From contig JAJEKV010000481.1 in NCBI GenBank assembly GCA_021234155.1, forward strand, positions 1 through 64,000: a stretch of 64,000 bases of DNA, given 5' to 3'. The notes below the pieces were generated by a model, which was given only the letters and a program-made list of their open reading frames with translations, searched no databases and had not been told where the DNA came from. The position numbers were made by a program, and so were the translations under genes. The DNA comes from Isoetes taiwanensis (lineage: Eukaryota > Streptophyta > Lycopodiopsida > Isoetales > Isoetaceae). Below, in pieces: positions 44,186-57,000 of this stretch; position 1 is the stretch's first letter; every line of letters begins with the position of its first letter.

Positions 44186-44650
44186 CGGGGGCCTTAACCA
44201 ACCCCAGGCAAAACCGTCTAGATGTTTATGAGTAGTAAGCTTCTACCCATTTATGCCGGTGTCTGGGGGAATGCCCTACGCAGCACACATTCAAGGTTGA
44301 ATACTCGGCGGTCTACCATGGGCCGTTTATGGTCTCTCCCACTAGAACTATGCTCGCCCCGAAAGCATCCAAGGCTATACCATGTCTATGTCATCATAGT
44401 GTCATAATGATTACCAAGTCAAAGCAAATTACCCATGCATATAGGCACCCATGGAGACTCGAACTCGAGACCTGCTCTGATACTAACTGTGACGTTCCTA
44501 ACCGACATGCCCTTAACCAACTGGGCAAAACCGACTAGACGTTTATGAGTAGTCGCTTCTACCCATTTATGCCGGTGTCTCGGGAATGCCCCACATGCAC
44601 ATTCAAGGTTCGAATACTCGAGCGGTCTACCATGGGCCCGTTACAGTATG
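44186..44650. repeat. 130-bp direct duplication around a tRNA-like core
   Basis: About 44,190-44,332 and 44,512-44,645 share 'CTAGA(T/C)GTTTATGAGTAGT', 'CTTCTACCCATTTATGCCGG', 'CACATTCAAGGTT' and 'CGGTCTACCATGGGCC'. Between them, on the minus strand, lies a tRNA-like segment. Confidence 0.75.
44455..44525 (-). promoter_or_regulatory. tRNA-like segment with A and B boxes
   Basis: On the minus strand GCCCAGTTGGTTAAGGGC (44,508-44,525) resembles the D-arm/A box and GAGTTCGAGTCTC (44,455-44,467) the T-arm/B box, about 45 bp apart. Between them lie GGAACGTCACA and TATCAGAGC. This fits a tRNA-derived SINE head rather than a tRNA gene, since no acceptor stem closes. Confidence 0.55.
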
Positions 44651-45022
44651 AACCCGAGGTTTTCACATAGTTTAGCCTGTGTACAACATGTGAGTAGACC
44701 GTATGGACTTTTTTACCTTAAAGCATATGAACACGTACAGGAAGGGAGTTTTTTTTAGCCATAATCTGATGCAGTATTTATATAGAAAAGAGTGTTTTTG
44801 GCCCTAGACAAGACGTATACAAAGGGATTTTTGATGACCCCTTCCTTGCACATGACGTATCTTATCGTCTTTACACTAAGTGATGTCCCCAAGGGTAAGA
44901 AGATAAGTTCCAATAGGGCCAAAGAGGTCTGACTGATTTAAGGTAGTCAAGGTAGCCCTTGAGAAATTCGAAAGTATAAAGAGCATAGGCCTCCTTATTA
45001 GAAAGCTATTCTCTAGAGATTG
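44651..45022. other. spacer, no gene seen
   Basis: No recognisable feature. Confidence 0.35.
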
Positions 45023-46285
45023 CTGTGATGTTCCACGTATTTAAATGCCTTTTGGGTATAAATACATGATACGTCACTATGAATAATTAATGATGCATTA
45101 ATTATTCATAAGCTAAGGGTAGCTATCTTAATCATTAATTATTAAGGTGGAAACCTAACCCTAAAGTCTAATTCGGCTTAACCTAATATTAAAAAGGGTT
45201 AAAATATTAAATTAGTTAATAATAACCCATCTAGAGTTGCCACCTGGCCCAAATTGATTGGACAAGGCAGGCTTGCTAATTTGGAACACCAAATTGGGGC
45301 TTCCACCCCAATTTGCTCCAATTTGAATTGGGGAAGATTGGTGGAGGAGGAGCTGTTGTTAAACCCTGTTCCAACCAGAAGGATGGTGAACCAGAGAGAT
45401 AGGAATTCCGGTTAGTACGTAGATACCTTGGATCCTAGATAGTCATAAGATTAACCCTTGTATTCTTAGAAGATAGCCAAGATTAACCCTTGTATGAATA
45501 GATGTATGGTTAATCTCTATTTTATGTTCTATTCGAAGCTATGAATGGATGGATGTATAATGACAGTTCTCTTCCTGTTCCTCCTGTGTTTGTGGGGATT
45601 AAGGGGGGTAGAGACCTAAAGGCTATGTAGAAGTAGAGATGCTCCTAACTAGAATCTCTTAAATCCCAATAAATGCAGCCTATGCACAAGAGCCCTCCTT
45701 TCTGTCGCTGGTATGGTGTAGCTGAGCACCAGACAAGGATCATGGTGGTGAAGTGGAGGTGGGACCTTGCCTAACATGGCTACAAGGATCCCTACTGTGG
45801 CTAGGTCTATAGTCGGTCATTGCATATGAGCCGGGCATGGGTCTGACACCTCTTGGGTCGCAGGATACGTGCCTATAGGGACGTCTTGGGCTCGATGCGC
45901 GTGCCAGGGCGGCCTATGGATTTTGGGGGGTTAAAGTCGGGCACGGGTGCGTGATTACCTGAAGGAACCATGATCCTCTAGCCACTCATGGAAGCACCAT
46001 GCTCTGGAAAGGATCCCTCCTTTCCTGCCTCCTCGGACTGGGGAGATGTAACCTAGAGTAGTCTCATAGGGTGACTCCATGAGATTACATTTCTGGAAGG
46101 CTACAACCATGTCATATTGTGATTCAGCCTATCTGCAAAGTGTGCACAGGAGGGGCGGATGGAGTGGACTACCATAGCCATTGTTCTATGCCAACCAATG
46201 CCATTGTTATGATTCCGTCTGCTGTGATCCGGAGGCCCTGACTGTCAATTGACCCCCTTGAGTCTGAGTCTGGGGTAGAATCCTC
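45023..46285 (+). mobile_element. LTR-like element, copy A
   Basis: Begins TGTGATGTTCC, has a TATAAATA box about 35 bp in, followed by ACGTCA, and aligns throughout with the reverse complement of 10,080-11,347. A perfect inverted pair (14-bp arms, ATGAATAATTAATG, 45,079-45,109) lies just after the TATA region. No protein domain. The 3' end was set by the last shared block (GAGTCTGAG...GTAGAA). Solo LTR or a non-coding LTR element are the likely readings. Confidence 0.6.
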
Positions 46286-46390
46286 ATTTATGGTGCATTT
46301 CCTATGTTATGTTGGTATTATGTTATTGCTCATATTGATGATGGATGAGCTACCCTTTGTGGTGGCATATTATTTATGTGTATTGTTGTC
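46286..46390. other. junction between LTR-like and PLE-like elements
   Basis: About 100 bp separate the end of the LTR-like copy and the first recognisable RT codons. Confidence 0.4.
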
Positions 46391-47293
46391 AGATGAATGG
46401 GCATGATGGACTTATTAGAAACATGACAGGGTTCATTGAAATGATTTATAAATTCAAGCACCCATGTAAGTTATGGATAAAAAATGGTATCAACGGATTT
46501 TTTTGCTATTGGGGAAAACACAGCTTTGATGGGGCGAAGGAAATATCACTAAACGAAATGGTTGCCATCAATAATTGGTTGATATCCAATTGCCACATTC
46601 AATTAGGGAATGCCGTATGGAAACAAATGAAAGGAATACCCATGGGATTTTCATGCTCTCCATTGTGGTGTAATATTTATTTGGCACAATATGAGCTCAA
46701 ATTCATCCGAAGATTGGCAGTTTTAGGAAGAAAGGATTTGCTAGCGCTATTTCAAGATACGTACAGATATATTGATGATTTAGCAAGTCTTAATAATCAT
46801 AATAAGAATGTTCATGGACAAGGGGCAACCAAGAATAGATGACAATCCTTGGTGGATTTATCCTCTTAATTTCCTAGAAATTAAAGAGGATAAATGTGAA
46901 AGCATATTGAATGACTATAATCTACCAAGATGCAATTTCTTAAATGTCCACATACAGGTTTTTGATGACAAGCTAGGCAAATATGATACTACTAAATTTG
47001 ACAAACGGAGGTCATTACCGTTCGATTTTATTCAATATATTCAATTGGCTTCCAATAGAGACATAAGGCAATGCTACAATTTAATTGTATCACAAGCAAC
47101 TACATTATTTTACTTATGCAGTGATCCATATCTCTTTGTACTGGAGTTCAAAAAAATGGTCCGAGACTTTCATAAAAATGGTTTTAACAAGGACCGCTTA
47201 GTCAATGTCTTTAGGCGGACATTTAAAGACTATACACCAATAGGGTGTAAATATGAAGCAAAACAAGTTTTGCAGCTCATGGACTTATTATAA
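46390..47293 (+). pseudogene. Penelope-like reverse transcriptase, 5'-truncated
   Basis: The first frame (to 46,842) has HDGLIRNMTGFIEMIYKF, then KQMKGIPMGFSCSPLWCNIY, then RYIDDLASLNN with the catalytic YIDD at 46,768-46,779. The second frame (46,808-47,293) continues with WIYPLNFLEIKEDK, CNFLNVHIQVFDD and RRSLPFDFIQYIQLASN. The 'GIPMG...SP' plus 'RYIDD' plus 'FLNV-I' order fits Penelope-like elements (the branch seen in green plants and invertebrates), not LTR or L1 RTs. The fingers motifs upstream are missing, a frameshift lies at about 46.8 kb, and no GIY-YIG endonuclease was seen. Classification is by motif only. Confidence 0.7.
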
Positions 47294-47422
47294 TGACAAG
47301 GATGCAAAAATATTGTATGCCTTCTACCCCTTGTTATTTAAGGTCATCAAGGCTCTCTAAAGAAAGAATGGATAGTCAACATTCTAGAAAGAAGAGAATA
47401 TTCCATTAATATATGGAAGTTA
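47294..47422. other. 3' flank of the RT fragment
   Basis: May be the 3' untranslated part of the Penelope-like element. Confidence 0.3.
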
Positions 47423-48010
47423 GGCGCCAGAGATCATGCATTTATAGAATTTCTGAAGCAACAATCAATTTCAGAGGCAGACAGTAAAATTTTTTACATG
47501 TGGGGGAGAAATTGATATCCCGTAAAGCGGCATGCTAAGGGGTGATATATTTGCAAAGGTTTGGCCATATGCAAGGATAGAAAATTTACAAGGGGCTTGC
47601 CAAGGATCTATTAGACTATGAAAATATTTTAATTTGGCAAGTGGGTCCCCTTGGTTGGAAAGCTAGTTTATTAATTTCTAGCATTCGGTTATGGGAATTT
47701 TGACACCAAAGATTGGGCATGGACATAGCTTTTTGGAACAACAACCAATTTTAGTGGCAAACAATAAAGTTTGACAAGTTTGGGAGATATTATTATCCCT
47801 TAAAAAAAGTGGGTCATGCTAGGAATAATAAGTTGCGATGGTATTTGCCGGAAGCTAAAAACCTTGCATGCAAGGGTTGCAAGGGTTTGACAAGTGACTA
47901 TTATGCCACAAAATATTTCGAAATTGGCAAGTAGGGATTTCCTAATAGGAAGGCCACGTTTTGCCTTACCGTGTAGAAATAAGGGGGATAATCGGTGGCT
48001 AATCTCAGAG
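47423..48010. repeat. diverged tandem duplication of about 293 bp
   Basis: Two successive units share 'ACAA(T/C)CAATTT-AG-GGCA-ACA', 'TATCCC(G/T)TAAA...CATGCTA', 'TTGGCAAGT-GG' and more. They follow directly behind the RT fragment and may be part of its 3' end or an older repeat. Confidence 0.6.
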
Positions 48011-50780
<2,770 letters not shown>

Positions 50781-50783
50781 TTT

Positions 50784-50840
50784 GGCCGGGCTCACATAAC
50801 AGTGGCCTGGCTCACAGAACAGCGGCCTGGCTCACAGATT
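50784..50840. repeat. 23-25-bp triplicate repeat
   Basis: Three copies of a unit near 'GGCC(T/G)GGCTCACA(G/T)AACAG'. Confidence 0.75.
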
Positions 50841-50999
50841 AACGCCTTTTATTTGCTGTTGTGCTCAACTTTGCCATTCTACAAGATAAATCTGTGCATA
50901 TTCCAGTAACTTCAATATTTGTCAAGTTGATGAACAACTCTGTATTGCCAAGTGCGCGTGCTTGAATATATATATACACTAGGATTTCCAAGCTAGGAT

Positions 51000-51199
51000 A
51001 TATATATATCCGCTATATAGGATTTCCATAGAAGGCGTGGGATGAATGACACCTCCGTATCCTTCACCCAGACGCTTGCCCATCACAAGTGGTCCGAGTC
51101 AGACTGAGAGCCTTTCTGTGGTGATGGAGTCGCCATGGGAGGGGATTTTCTCGTATTTATATGATGGGAAGCATCGTATAAGTTCGGGGAACGTCACAA
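51000..51199 (-). mobile_element. LTR-like end, copy C
   Basis: The minus strand begins TGTGACGTTCC at 51,199, with a TATAAATA box about 40 bp inside, as in copies A and B. Similarity beyond the first 60 bp is not convincing, so it may be a related family. The left limit is arbitrary. Confidence 0.4.
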
Positions 51200-51259
51200 T
51201 CGCCCCCTAAAGTCTATTTGATTTTAAGTTTTAAGGATTGTTACACATTATGGTTTATT

Positions 51260-51294
51260 AATTGCTACCAATCATTTAATGATTGGTAGCAATT
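51260..51294. repeat. perfect 35-bp palindrome
   Basis: 16-bp arms AATTGCTACCAATCAT and its exact complement around TTA. It sits about 60 bp outside the copy C end. It could be a foldback remnant. Confidence 0.9.
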
Positions 51295-52210
51295 TTTACC
51301 CTCTGGTTTGACACCCCCATCCCTCTCGTTCCCCCTCCTCCCTCCCCCCTGCCACGGGCAGATATGGCAAGTAGACTTCTCTTGAGAGAGTATATGGATG
51401 CAATACCCATATACAGAACAAATGATACGGGCAAGATTGAGGGGTATACACTGAAAAGACAACCACATGCAAAGACACGTGGAACAAACGTAGTCCATCC
51501 TGCATAGGGCCAACATGCAAGATCGAAAGGTGTGAGGGCTCTGTGTTGCAGTTACTCGGGAGATCAAATGCCTCCATGTAGAAGCTCATAAGCACATGTA
51601 ACAATGTGGGCACAAATTGGCATGGCATAACAGGCTCCACCAAGAGCTCAGATCTCATTTATAGGAGATGAGCGCTATCAACAAACTACAACAGCTGCTT
51701 CTGCTCATGTTCCCATGACAAAACCTAGCCTAGACATGCGAACGCTACCCCTCCCTGATAGCCACCATGGATTTAGTGCAAGAAGCAGACAGATTCCAAC
51801 AGACAGCCGACAATATATAACAGGGCGAGGAACATTGCCTTATGGCTCAGCAAGAAACTATCATGAACCTATGCGAGAACAAGAAAAATATGTGGAAAAT
51901 ACGCAAGAATACGGAAGAAATAAGCCAAGGTCAGCAAAGAATCTGATATATGATTAGGAATCAAGTGTACAATGGCCCAGAGGCAAGCAGGAACAAGAGA
52001 CAGATGCCTAGAAGGCTCAAGACTGACATTGAACTGGAATGGTTCGACAAGAAAGAGGTGTCTCCTTATATATCTAGGCCGACATTCAGGATCGTGCCAC
52101 TCCAATGGATGAGATCACGCCAAGTGTCGTGCATGCATGTAGGTTCTAGAATGTTCTAGGACATCCTAAGAACAGCCCTGCATATGAGAAAAATGTCAGG
52201 GAATGTCTTC
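51295..52210. other. spacer, no gene seen
   Basis: C-rich stretch near 51.32-51.36 kb. Open frames on both strands without family signatures. Confidence 0.35.
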
Positions 52211-52216
52211 AATAAG

Positions 52217-52370
52217 TATTGGTAGCGCACTTGGCAAAGATGCTCGACTCCCAACTAAAAGGTTGCAAGTTCAAACCCTGCTCCATGCAACTACCCGTTT
52301 GCCTTCGTGTGACGACCAAATGAGAGTATAATGCTCGTATGATACGAATACTCATATGGTCATCACACCA
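52217..52370 (+). mobile_element. tRNA-derived SINE with hairpin tail
   Basis: GGTAGCGCACTTGGC (52,221-52,235) and AGTTCAAACCCTG (52,269-52,281) are well-placed A and B boxes, about 48 bp apart. GCAAG before and CCTGC after the TTCAAAC loop can pair as a T-arm, but no acceptor stem closes. The tail has an imperfect inverted repeat from GTGTGACGACCA (52,307) to TGGTCATCACAC (52,368). Head plus structured body fit a short SINE. No poly-A or target duplication was recognised. Confidence 0.65.
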
Positions 52371-52439
52371 CCCCCCTCCTATGACGGCGAGGAGTCCTCG
52401 GAGATGGAGCTAGAGCTGGAGTACTCAAACTTGGCTTAT

Positions 52440-53035
52440 CTAGATAAGGTCAGTGAAACTCCGCAACTTTATCAGGAGCATTAGTCTACAGGCTCCCAGG
52501 TTCTATCACTTTGTGAGTAGCCTTCCCCATCGACGACGTCGTAGAAACTTGGAGTCCAAAATTTGTCCAAAATTTATCGAACTTCAAATTCCTCATGATC
52601 ATCCATCTCGACTGGTGGTGGTGGTGGAGGTGGAGGTACTCGATCTGGAAATGAATTCGCCATGTAGGGTTCCAATAAAGACACATGGAAGACTGGGTGA
52701 AGTCGAGCTGATGGTGGAAGCTCCAGATGGAAAGCAACATCACCAACTCGTTCAATGATCCGATAGGGACCTAAGCGCTGGTAGTTGAGCTTGTTATAAA
52801 GGCGAGCTGTCGGCAAATCCCGACACAAGAGCCAAACAAGACTACCAACTGCAAAATGAGGAGCATCTTGGTGGTGCTGATTTGTAAGATAATGATAATG
52901 TGCTTGGACCTGGAGGAGATGGCGCTAAAGATCGTCTTGGAGCATGCAGAGCTTCTTGAGCCCGGCCCTCAATCTTTTGGGATTTCTTTGGGGTCATATC
53001 CGGGGATAGGTCAAAATCATTTGTACATTTTATAC
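52440..53035 (-). pseudogene. gypsy-2 integrase tail and chromodomain
   Basis: 52,574-52,828 encodes YQRLGPYRIIERVGDVAFHL and HPVFHVSLLEPY, the conserved C-terminal tail of chromoviral integrases. After a proline run, DDHEEFEV leads into a chromodomain whose end (GYSQSDRTWEPVD) is readable in another frame near 52,490-52,530. At least one stop and one frameshift break the chromodomain. Confidence 0.85.
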
Positions 53036-53515
53036 TAATCATTATGAATTGTAGGATACCGCACATATTTGCCGTAATAAACCGTAAAAAGTACGGCAAA
53101 AAAATTCCAGCGTCGGAAGATTTTCGTCAGACTTGAAACCTTCTAATTCAGACGTCAAAACAGCTGGAAACCCGCGACGCTTTTTTTTTTTTTTTTTTCG
53201 GCTTCGTTGTTCTTTTTTTTTTTTCAGCGTCTGAATTTGAAATTTGAATTTCCGCGCCACCGAAATTGTATAAACAACAGATCTGCGAACTTTTTCGTCA
53301 CAAACGCAAAATAGTCATAAAGCGGCAGACAATTTTTTTTTTTTTTTTTTTTTTGAATTTGAAATTTGAAAACTGCGTAGACATGAAACCTTCGCTTTCG
53401 CGACGCTGGACCAAGGTTTCAGCGACGCTTAATTTTTTTTCCCTACCGTGACCTTTAAAAAATACATTATTTTTGACTTTATACGTCAGGAATTTGAATT
53501 TTGTACGTACATAAC
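53036..53515. mobile_element. insertion with poly-T runs inside gypsy-2
   Basis: The integrase reading stops here and resumes on the other side. The insert is AT-rich with three long T-runs (about 53,181, 53,213 and 53,332) and a repeated 'TGAATTTGAAATTTGAA' next to two of them. T-runs on the plus strand could be A-tails of minus-strand retroposons. Ends and target duplication are not defined. Confidence 0.5.
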
Positions 53516-54354
53516 CTATCCCTGGTTATATCTAGGAGCAATGAAAGACCACCGGGGATACATGTCGAACTTAATAAAGAACGGAGTCTGGCCTGTGGAA
53601 TCATAGACAGAATTATTGTAAGCAAATTCTGCCAGGGGTAGCCAATCAACCTAGTCATCCTGCTGATAATTGATAAAGTATTGCAAATACTACTCAAATG
53701 ATTGATTAGTGCGCGCCACCTACCCATTGTTCTCTGGGTGCCGGAAGAGAGTGAAGGTTCCACGTGCAAGAGTTGCAAAAGATGCTTCCAAACGCTGGCA
53801 GCAAACTGGGGGTCTCGGTCACTGACAATGTTATCCGATAAGCAATGGAGTCAAACCACCTTTCGAAGCAAGAGAACTATTGTGGCTTCACTGGAGATAG
53901 AAGTGCTGCAAGGAATGAAATGCGCCATCTTGGAAAAATGGTCAACGACAACAAGGATGGCGTTATGGCCCTAAGAGGATGGAAGCTCAACAATAAAATC
54001 CACCAAAATGCTCTTCCAAGAACTAGCTGGAACTAGTAAATGCTGAAGCAGGCCATGTGGACAGCGCTTGGGAGCTTTTGCACGATAGCAAATATCACAT
54101 GAGCGTACAAAAGTCTCAACAGTGCGGCAGAGACCTGGCCATCAATAATCTCGAGCAATAAGTTCCAGAGTCTTAGCAATGCCAAAATGGCCGGCGAGAG
54201 GAGAATCATGACAGGACTGCAGAACATCATCCGGAATATATAGAAGTCCATCACAAAATAGAAGTTCATTTGGAACCGCAAAATGATCATAGTCCAACTT
54301 CATTTGCCAGGAAGATGATGCTGAGCCAAAATGTGATATTACATCCTGCACCAA
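53516..54354 (-). pseudogene. gypsy-2 integrase
   Basis: 54,142-54,354 carries the zinc region (CHDSPLAGHFGIAKTLELI). Further left are FVRSCDICYRAKAPK, LVDFIVELPSS with the first catalytic aspartate, VVVDHFSKMAHFIPC, and SDRDPQFAASVWKHL with the second. The third catalytic region (about 53.73 kb) is readable only after a frame change. Inactive. Confidence 0.9.
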
Positions 54355-54375
54355 TGGATCGGAAGGAAGAAATGC

Positions 54376-54816
54376 TCAAACAGACTCCAACGAGGATGTA
54401 TCATGAGGCCTTTCGAACAAAGTGATAGCCATAAGCTGTAAACGATCAGATCCTAGAATAACTTGTGATTGTTGATCAAATGCTGGCTCCCCCGCCTTAA
54501 ATTCAAAATAAGATCTGCGAGAAAGAGCATTTGGTTTCCCTTGAAGCGTGCCAGGCTGAAATTTGATGACGGAATCAAAGCGAGATAGCACCTGTGTATG
54601 CCATCGAGCCTGACGACGATTAAGAACTTGAGCTGACTGAAAATATTTTAGGTTGCGATGGTTCATATACACAGTCACCTTATGAGGAGAACCTTCAAGA
54701 AAATCGTTGGGCCACTCCTGAAAAGAGTCAACAATCGCCAAAAGTTCCTTATCGTAAATAGGATAGTTAAACTCTGCAGTCTGAAACTTTCGAGAATGAT
54801 AGGCGATCATGATCAT
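54376..54816 (-). pseudogene. gypsy-2 RNase H
   Basis: AYHSRKFQTAEFNYPIYDKE, LLAIVDSFQEWPNDFLEGSP and NRRQARWHTQVLSRFDSVIK are diagnostic of chromoviral RNase H and its connection to integrase. YDKELLAI holds the catalytic glutamate. The reading is uninterrupted here for about 145 codons. Confidence 0.92.
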
Positions 54817-55079
54817 TCCCCCTCTTGCGACAAATTGCTGCCAAGAGCAAACTCTGATGCATCAGCTTCGAGAATATAGGGACACATAGGATCCGGACGT
54901 GCAAGAACAGGTGTTGTTGTAAAACAATGCTTCAGAGTGATGAATGTTGATTCTGCTACATCCTTCCTGGTAAGACGTGTCGAAGGCAAGATGATCTCCG
55001 AATAGTCCTTGATGAAGCGGCGATAAAAATTGGCAAACCCTAAGAAACACTGTACGTCTTTAACCGAAGAAGGTGTTTT

Positions 55080-55830
55080 TTAATCAAGAACTGTGCTGAC
55101 CTTCTCTAGACCAATGGAAACACCCTGAGGTGTGATGCAATAGCCAAGAAACTCGATATTGTCTTGCTCGGACTGATATTTCTCCAGCTTGGCATAAAGT
55201 CCATGTTCCCGTAGCTTCTGAAGGACCTTTTGGACATGTTCTTTATGCTCCTCCAAAGTCTTCGAATAAACCAGAATATCATCCAGATAGATGAGAACAA
55301 AGAGATCTAAAAACTTCAAAAAAACATCGTTAGCCATGTACTGTCTTCCACTCATCACCTTCCCTGATCTAGATAAGATTATAGGCACCTCCAAGATCGA
55401 TTTTCATGAAGTATCGTGCACCTTGTAGCCGTTCAAGTAACTCTGAAATCGGAGGGAGAGGATACCGATTACGCATAGTGACCTTGTTGAGGCCGCGATA
55501 ATCCACAACCAACCGCAAAGAACCGTCCTTCTTGAAAACAAAGAAGATGGCAGCTCTTGGACTGACTGAGAATGTCGGATAAATCCAGTTGCAAGATTAT
55601 CCTCGATATAGGTCCGCAAAGTCTCCAGTTCTGTTGGCGACAAGCCATAGATAGGGCCAAATGGCAGGGTTGTCCCTGGCTAAAGATCAATGGGGCAGTC
55701 GTATGGACGATGCTCGGGAAGCTTACTGGCGTCCTTATCAAAAACGTCGCCAAAATCCTTGTACTTATCAGGAAGGACAGGAGCAGACATTTCTGAAGCA
55801 GAGCTAGTCGAAGGATAAACTTGGATTGCA
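55080..55830 (-). pseudogene. gypsy-2 reverse transcriptase
   Basis: 55,080-55,394 contains VLIYLDDILVYSKTLEEHKE, the intact YLDD active site, and FLGYCITPQGVS (thumb). Upstream, 55,404-55,830 holds GPIYGLSPTELETLRTYIED and [12 protein letters not shown], then the fingers/palm region in other frames. Frame changes lie near 55.4 and 55.55 kb. Confidence 0.92.
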
Positions 55831-55936
55831 AATGCTAAACTGGGATCTTGCCTACCAGATCTGATAAACTTGTGAAGGGAGATCTTTGAGATACGGAGCT
55901 GAGAGTGTGAAGAAGCCTCTATAGCAGTGTTTTCAC

Positions 55937-56060
55937 GTACTTACTGTACAATACTTGTACAGTACGTCTTCTTGGTACTGTACCTTTTATGTACTTTAGA
56001 GTTTTTTAGTACGTTATGTACGTTTGCCATGTGCTGTTCTATTTTATGTATAGTACGTAC
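55937..56060. repeat. GTAC-dense stretch
   Basis: Eleven GTAC tetramers in 124 bp (for example 55,937, 55,946, 55,957, 55,962, 55,975, 55,980, 55,991, 56,009, 56,018, 56,053, 56,057), several within larger palindromes such as ACTGTAC...GTACAGT. Located at the upstream edge of gypsy-2. Function unknown. Confidence 0.8.
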
Positions 56061-56276
56061 AATACGTTACGTATAGGAAAAATATAAAGTTCTTTATGTA
56101 AATTTTGCAAATTTGCTTTTGAGGTTAGATTCTTTTGAGGATTTTCTATAAGATCTGAACTATAAGGAGTTGGTTAAGAGATCTGGCTGGTCAAATAAGA
56201 ACCACAACAAGAAGTTCATGTAAATGGATTGAAATTAGTACTAAAACAAAGTACAAGAGCTAGAAATATTACAATT

Positions 56277-56665
56277 AGAGTTTTTTTGGGTTGCCCCTAG
56301 GGGGGCAAGCCCTCGTTGATGTGGGGTTTATGGCATATTCCAGTATATACCAGGAATGTGCCAATCTTGGTTCGGGAAATTCCCCGGAAGCCTTGTAAGC
56401 TACCGTGTGGAAATGAAAATTAGCAGCACAGTTTTGAAAAAGTAGGAAAATTTCCTGCTAAAAACAGGCATTTTTCTTGGTACTTCCGGCAAAAATGGTG
56501 AGGGAGTTCATAGCTGGTAGGCTGCTCTAAATCTAGTAGGAAAACTGCCGATCATAGGCAAAAAATTTCCCGAATGACTGCTCCAAACCCGCTATCCCGT
56601 GTAAACTGGCGGTGGCCGCCGTTGTTGGGATCCACTTTAGAAACCGGATAACCTGTTCTTGATCC
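56277..56665. repeat. structured interspersed repeat (R3), copy 2
   Basis: Shows GGTTGCCCCTAGGGGGGCAA, an inverted pair GGCATATTCC/GGAATGTGCC, 'ACTGCTCCAAACCCGC', 'GTAAACTGGCGGT' and 'GAAACCGGATAACC'. It is longer than the other two copies because of about 150 bp of extra sequence in the middle. Confidence 0.65.
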
Positions 56666-57000
56666 TAATCAATCTACGAAAGCGTTGAAGCATCGAGACA
56701 TCTTTCCTCATCTTCTTACATAAATTGGCTGGATCTGCTTGCGAGGTGCCTAAACGAATGCCCAGAAAGGGCATGGCCAGTTCGGATTTGCATGCCATAG
56801 ACAAAAAAACATGAGGAAGAATGCACCATGCCGGAAATAGGATAGTCGGATTTGGTGGGAGGCCAAGATGGCCTGGCCGGCTTAACGGGTTTATGCTTAT
56901 GCCAACATGTCCGGGATGTCCGACCGCTGCCTGGTAGAACGGTTCGCGGGTAGGCCTATCGCGCCTGCGGATAGGTCTATTCTTGATAGCATAAATCATG
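56637..57000 (-). pseudogene. possible non-LTR RT fragment
   Basis: A 120-codon minus-strand frame with FLGIRLGTSQADPANLCKKM near its end, which loosely resembles the 'YLGIPLG' block after the palm of LINE RTs. No catalytic motif is visible. Could be chance. Confidence 0.25.

Larger units (their letters stand above)
52440..55950 (-). mobile_element. second decayed Ty3/gypsy chromovirus (gypsy-2)
   Basis: Minus-strand order, from right to left: RT, RNase H, integrase, C-terminal integrase tail, chromodomain. It is better preserved than gypsy-1 and clearly a different lineage by sequence. Gag and protease were not recognised within the limits and LTRs were not found. A block of about 480 bp is inserted between the integrase core and the C-terminal tail. 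Confidence 0.9.

Noticed and set aside
52486-52755. Histidine-rich frame near the gypsy-2 chromodomain
   Set aside because: Out-of-frame reading of the proline/aspartate linker and chromodomain.
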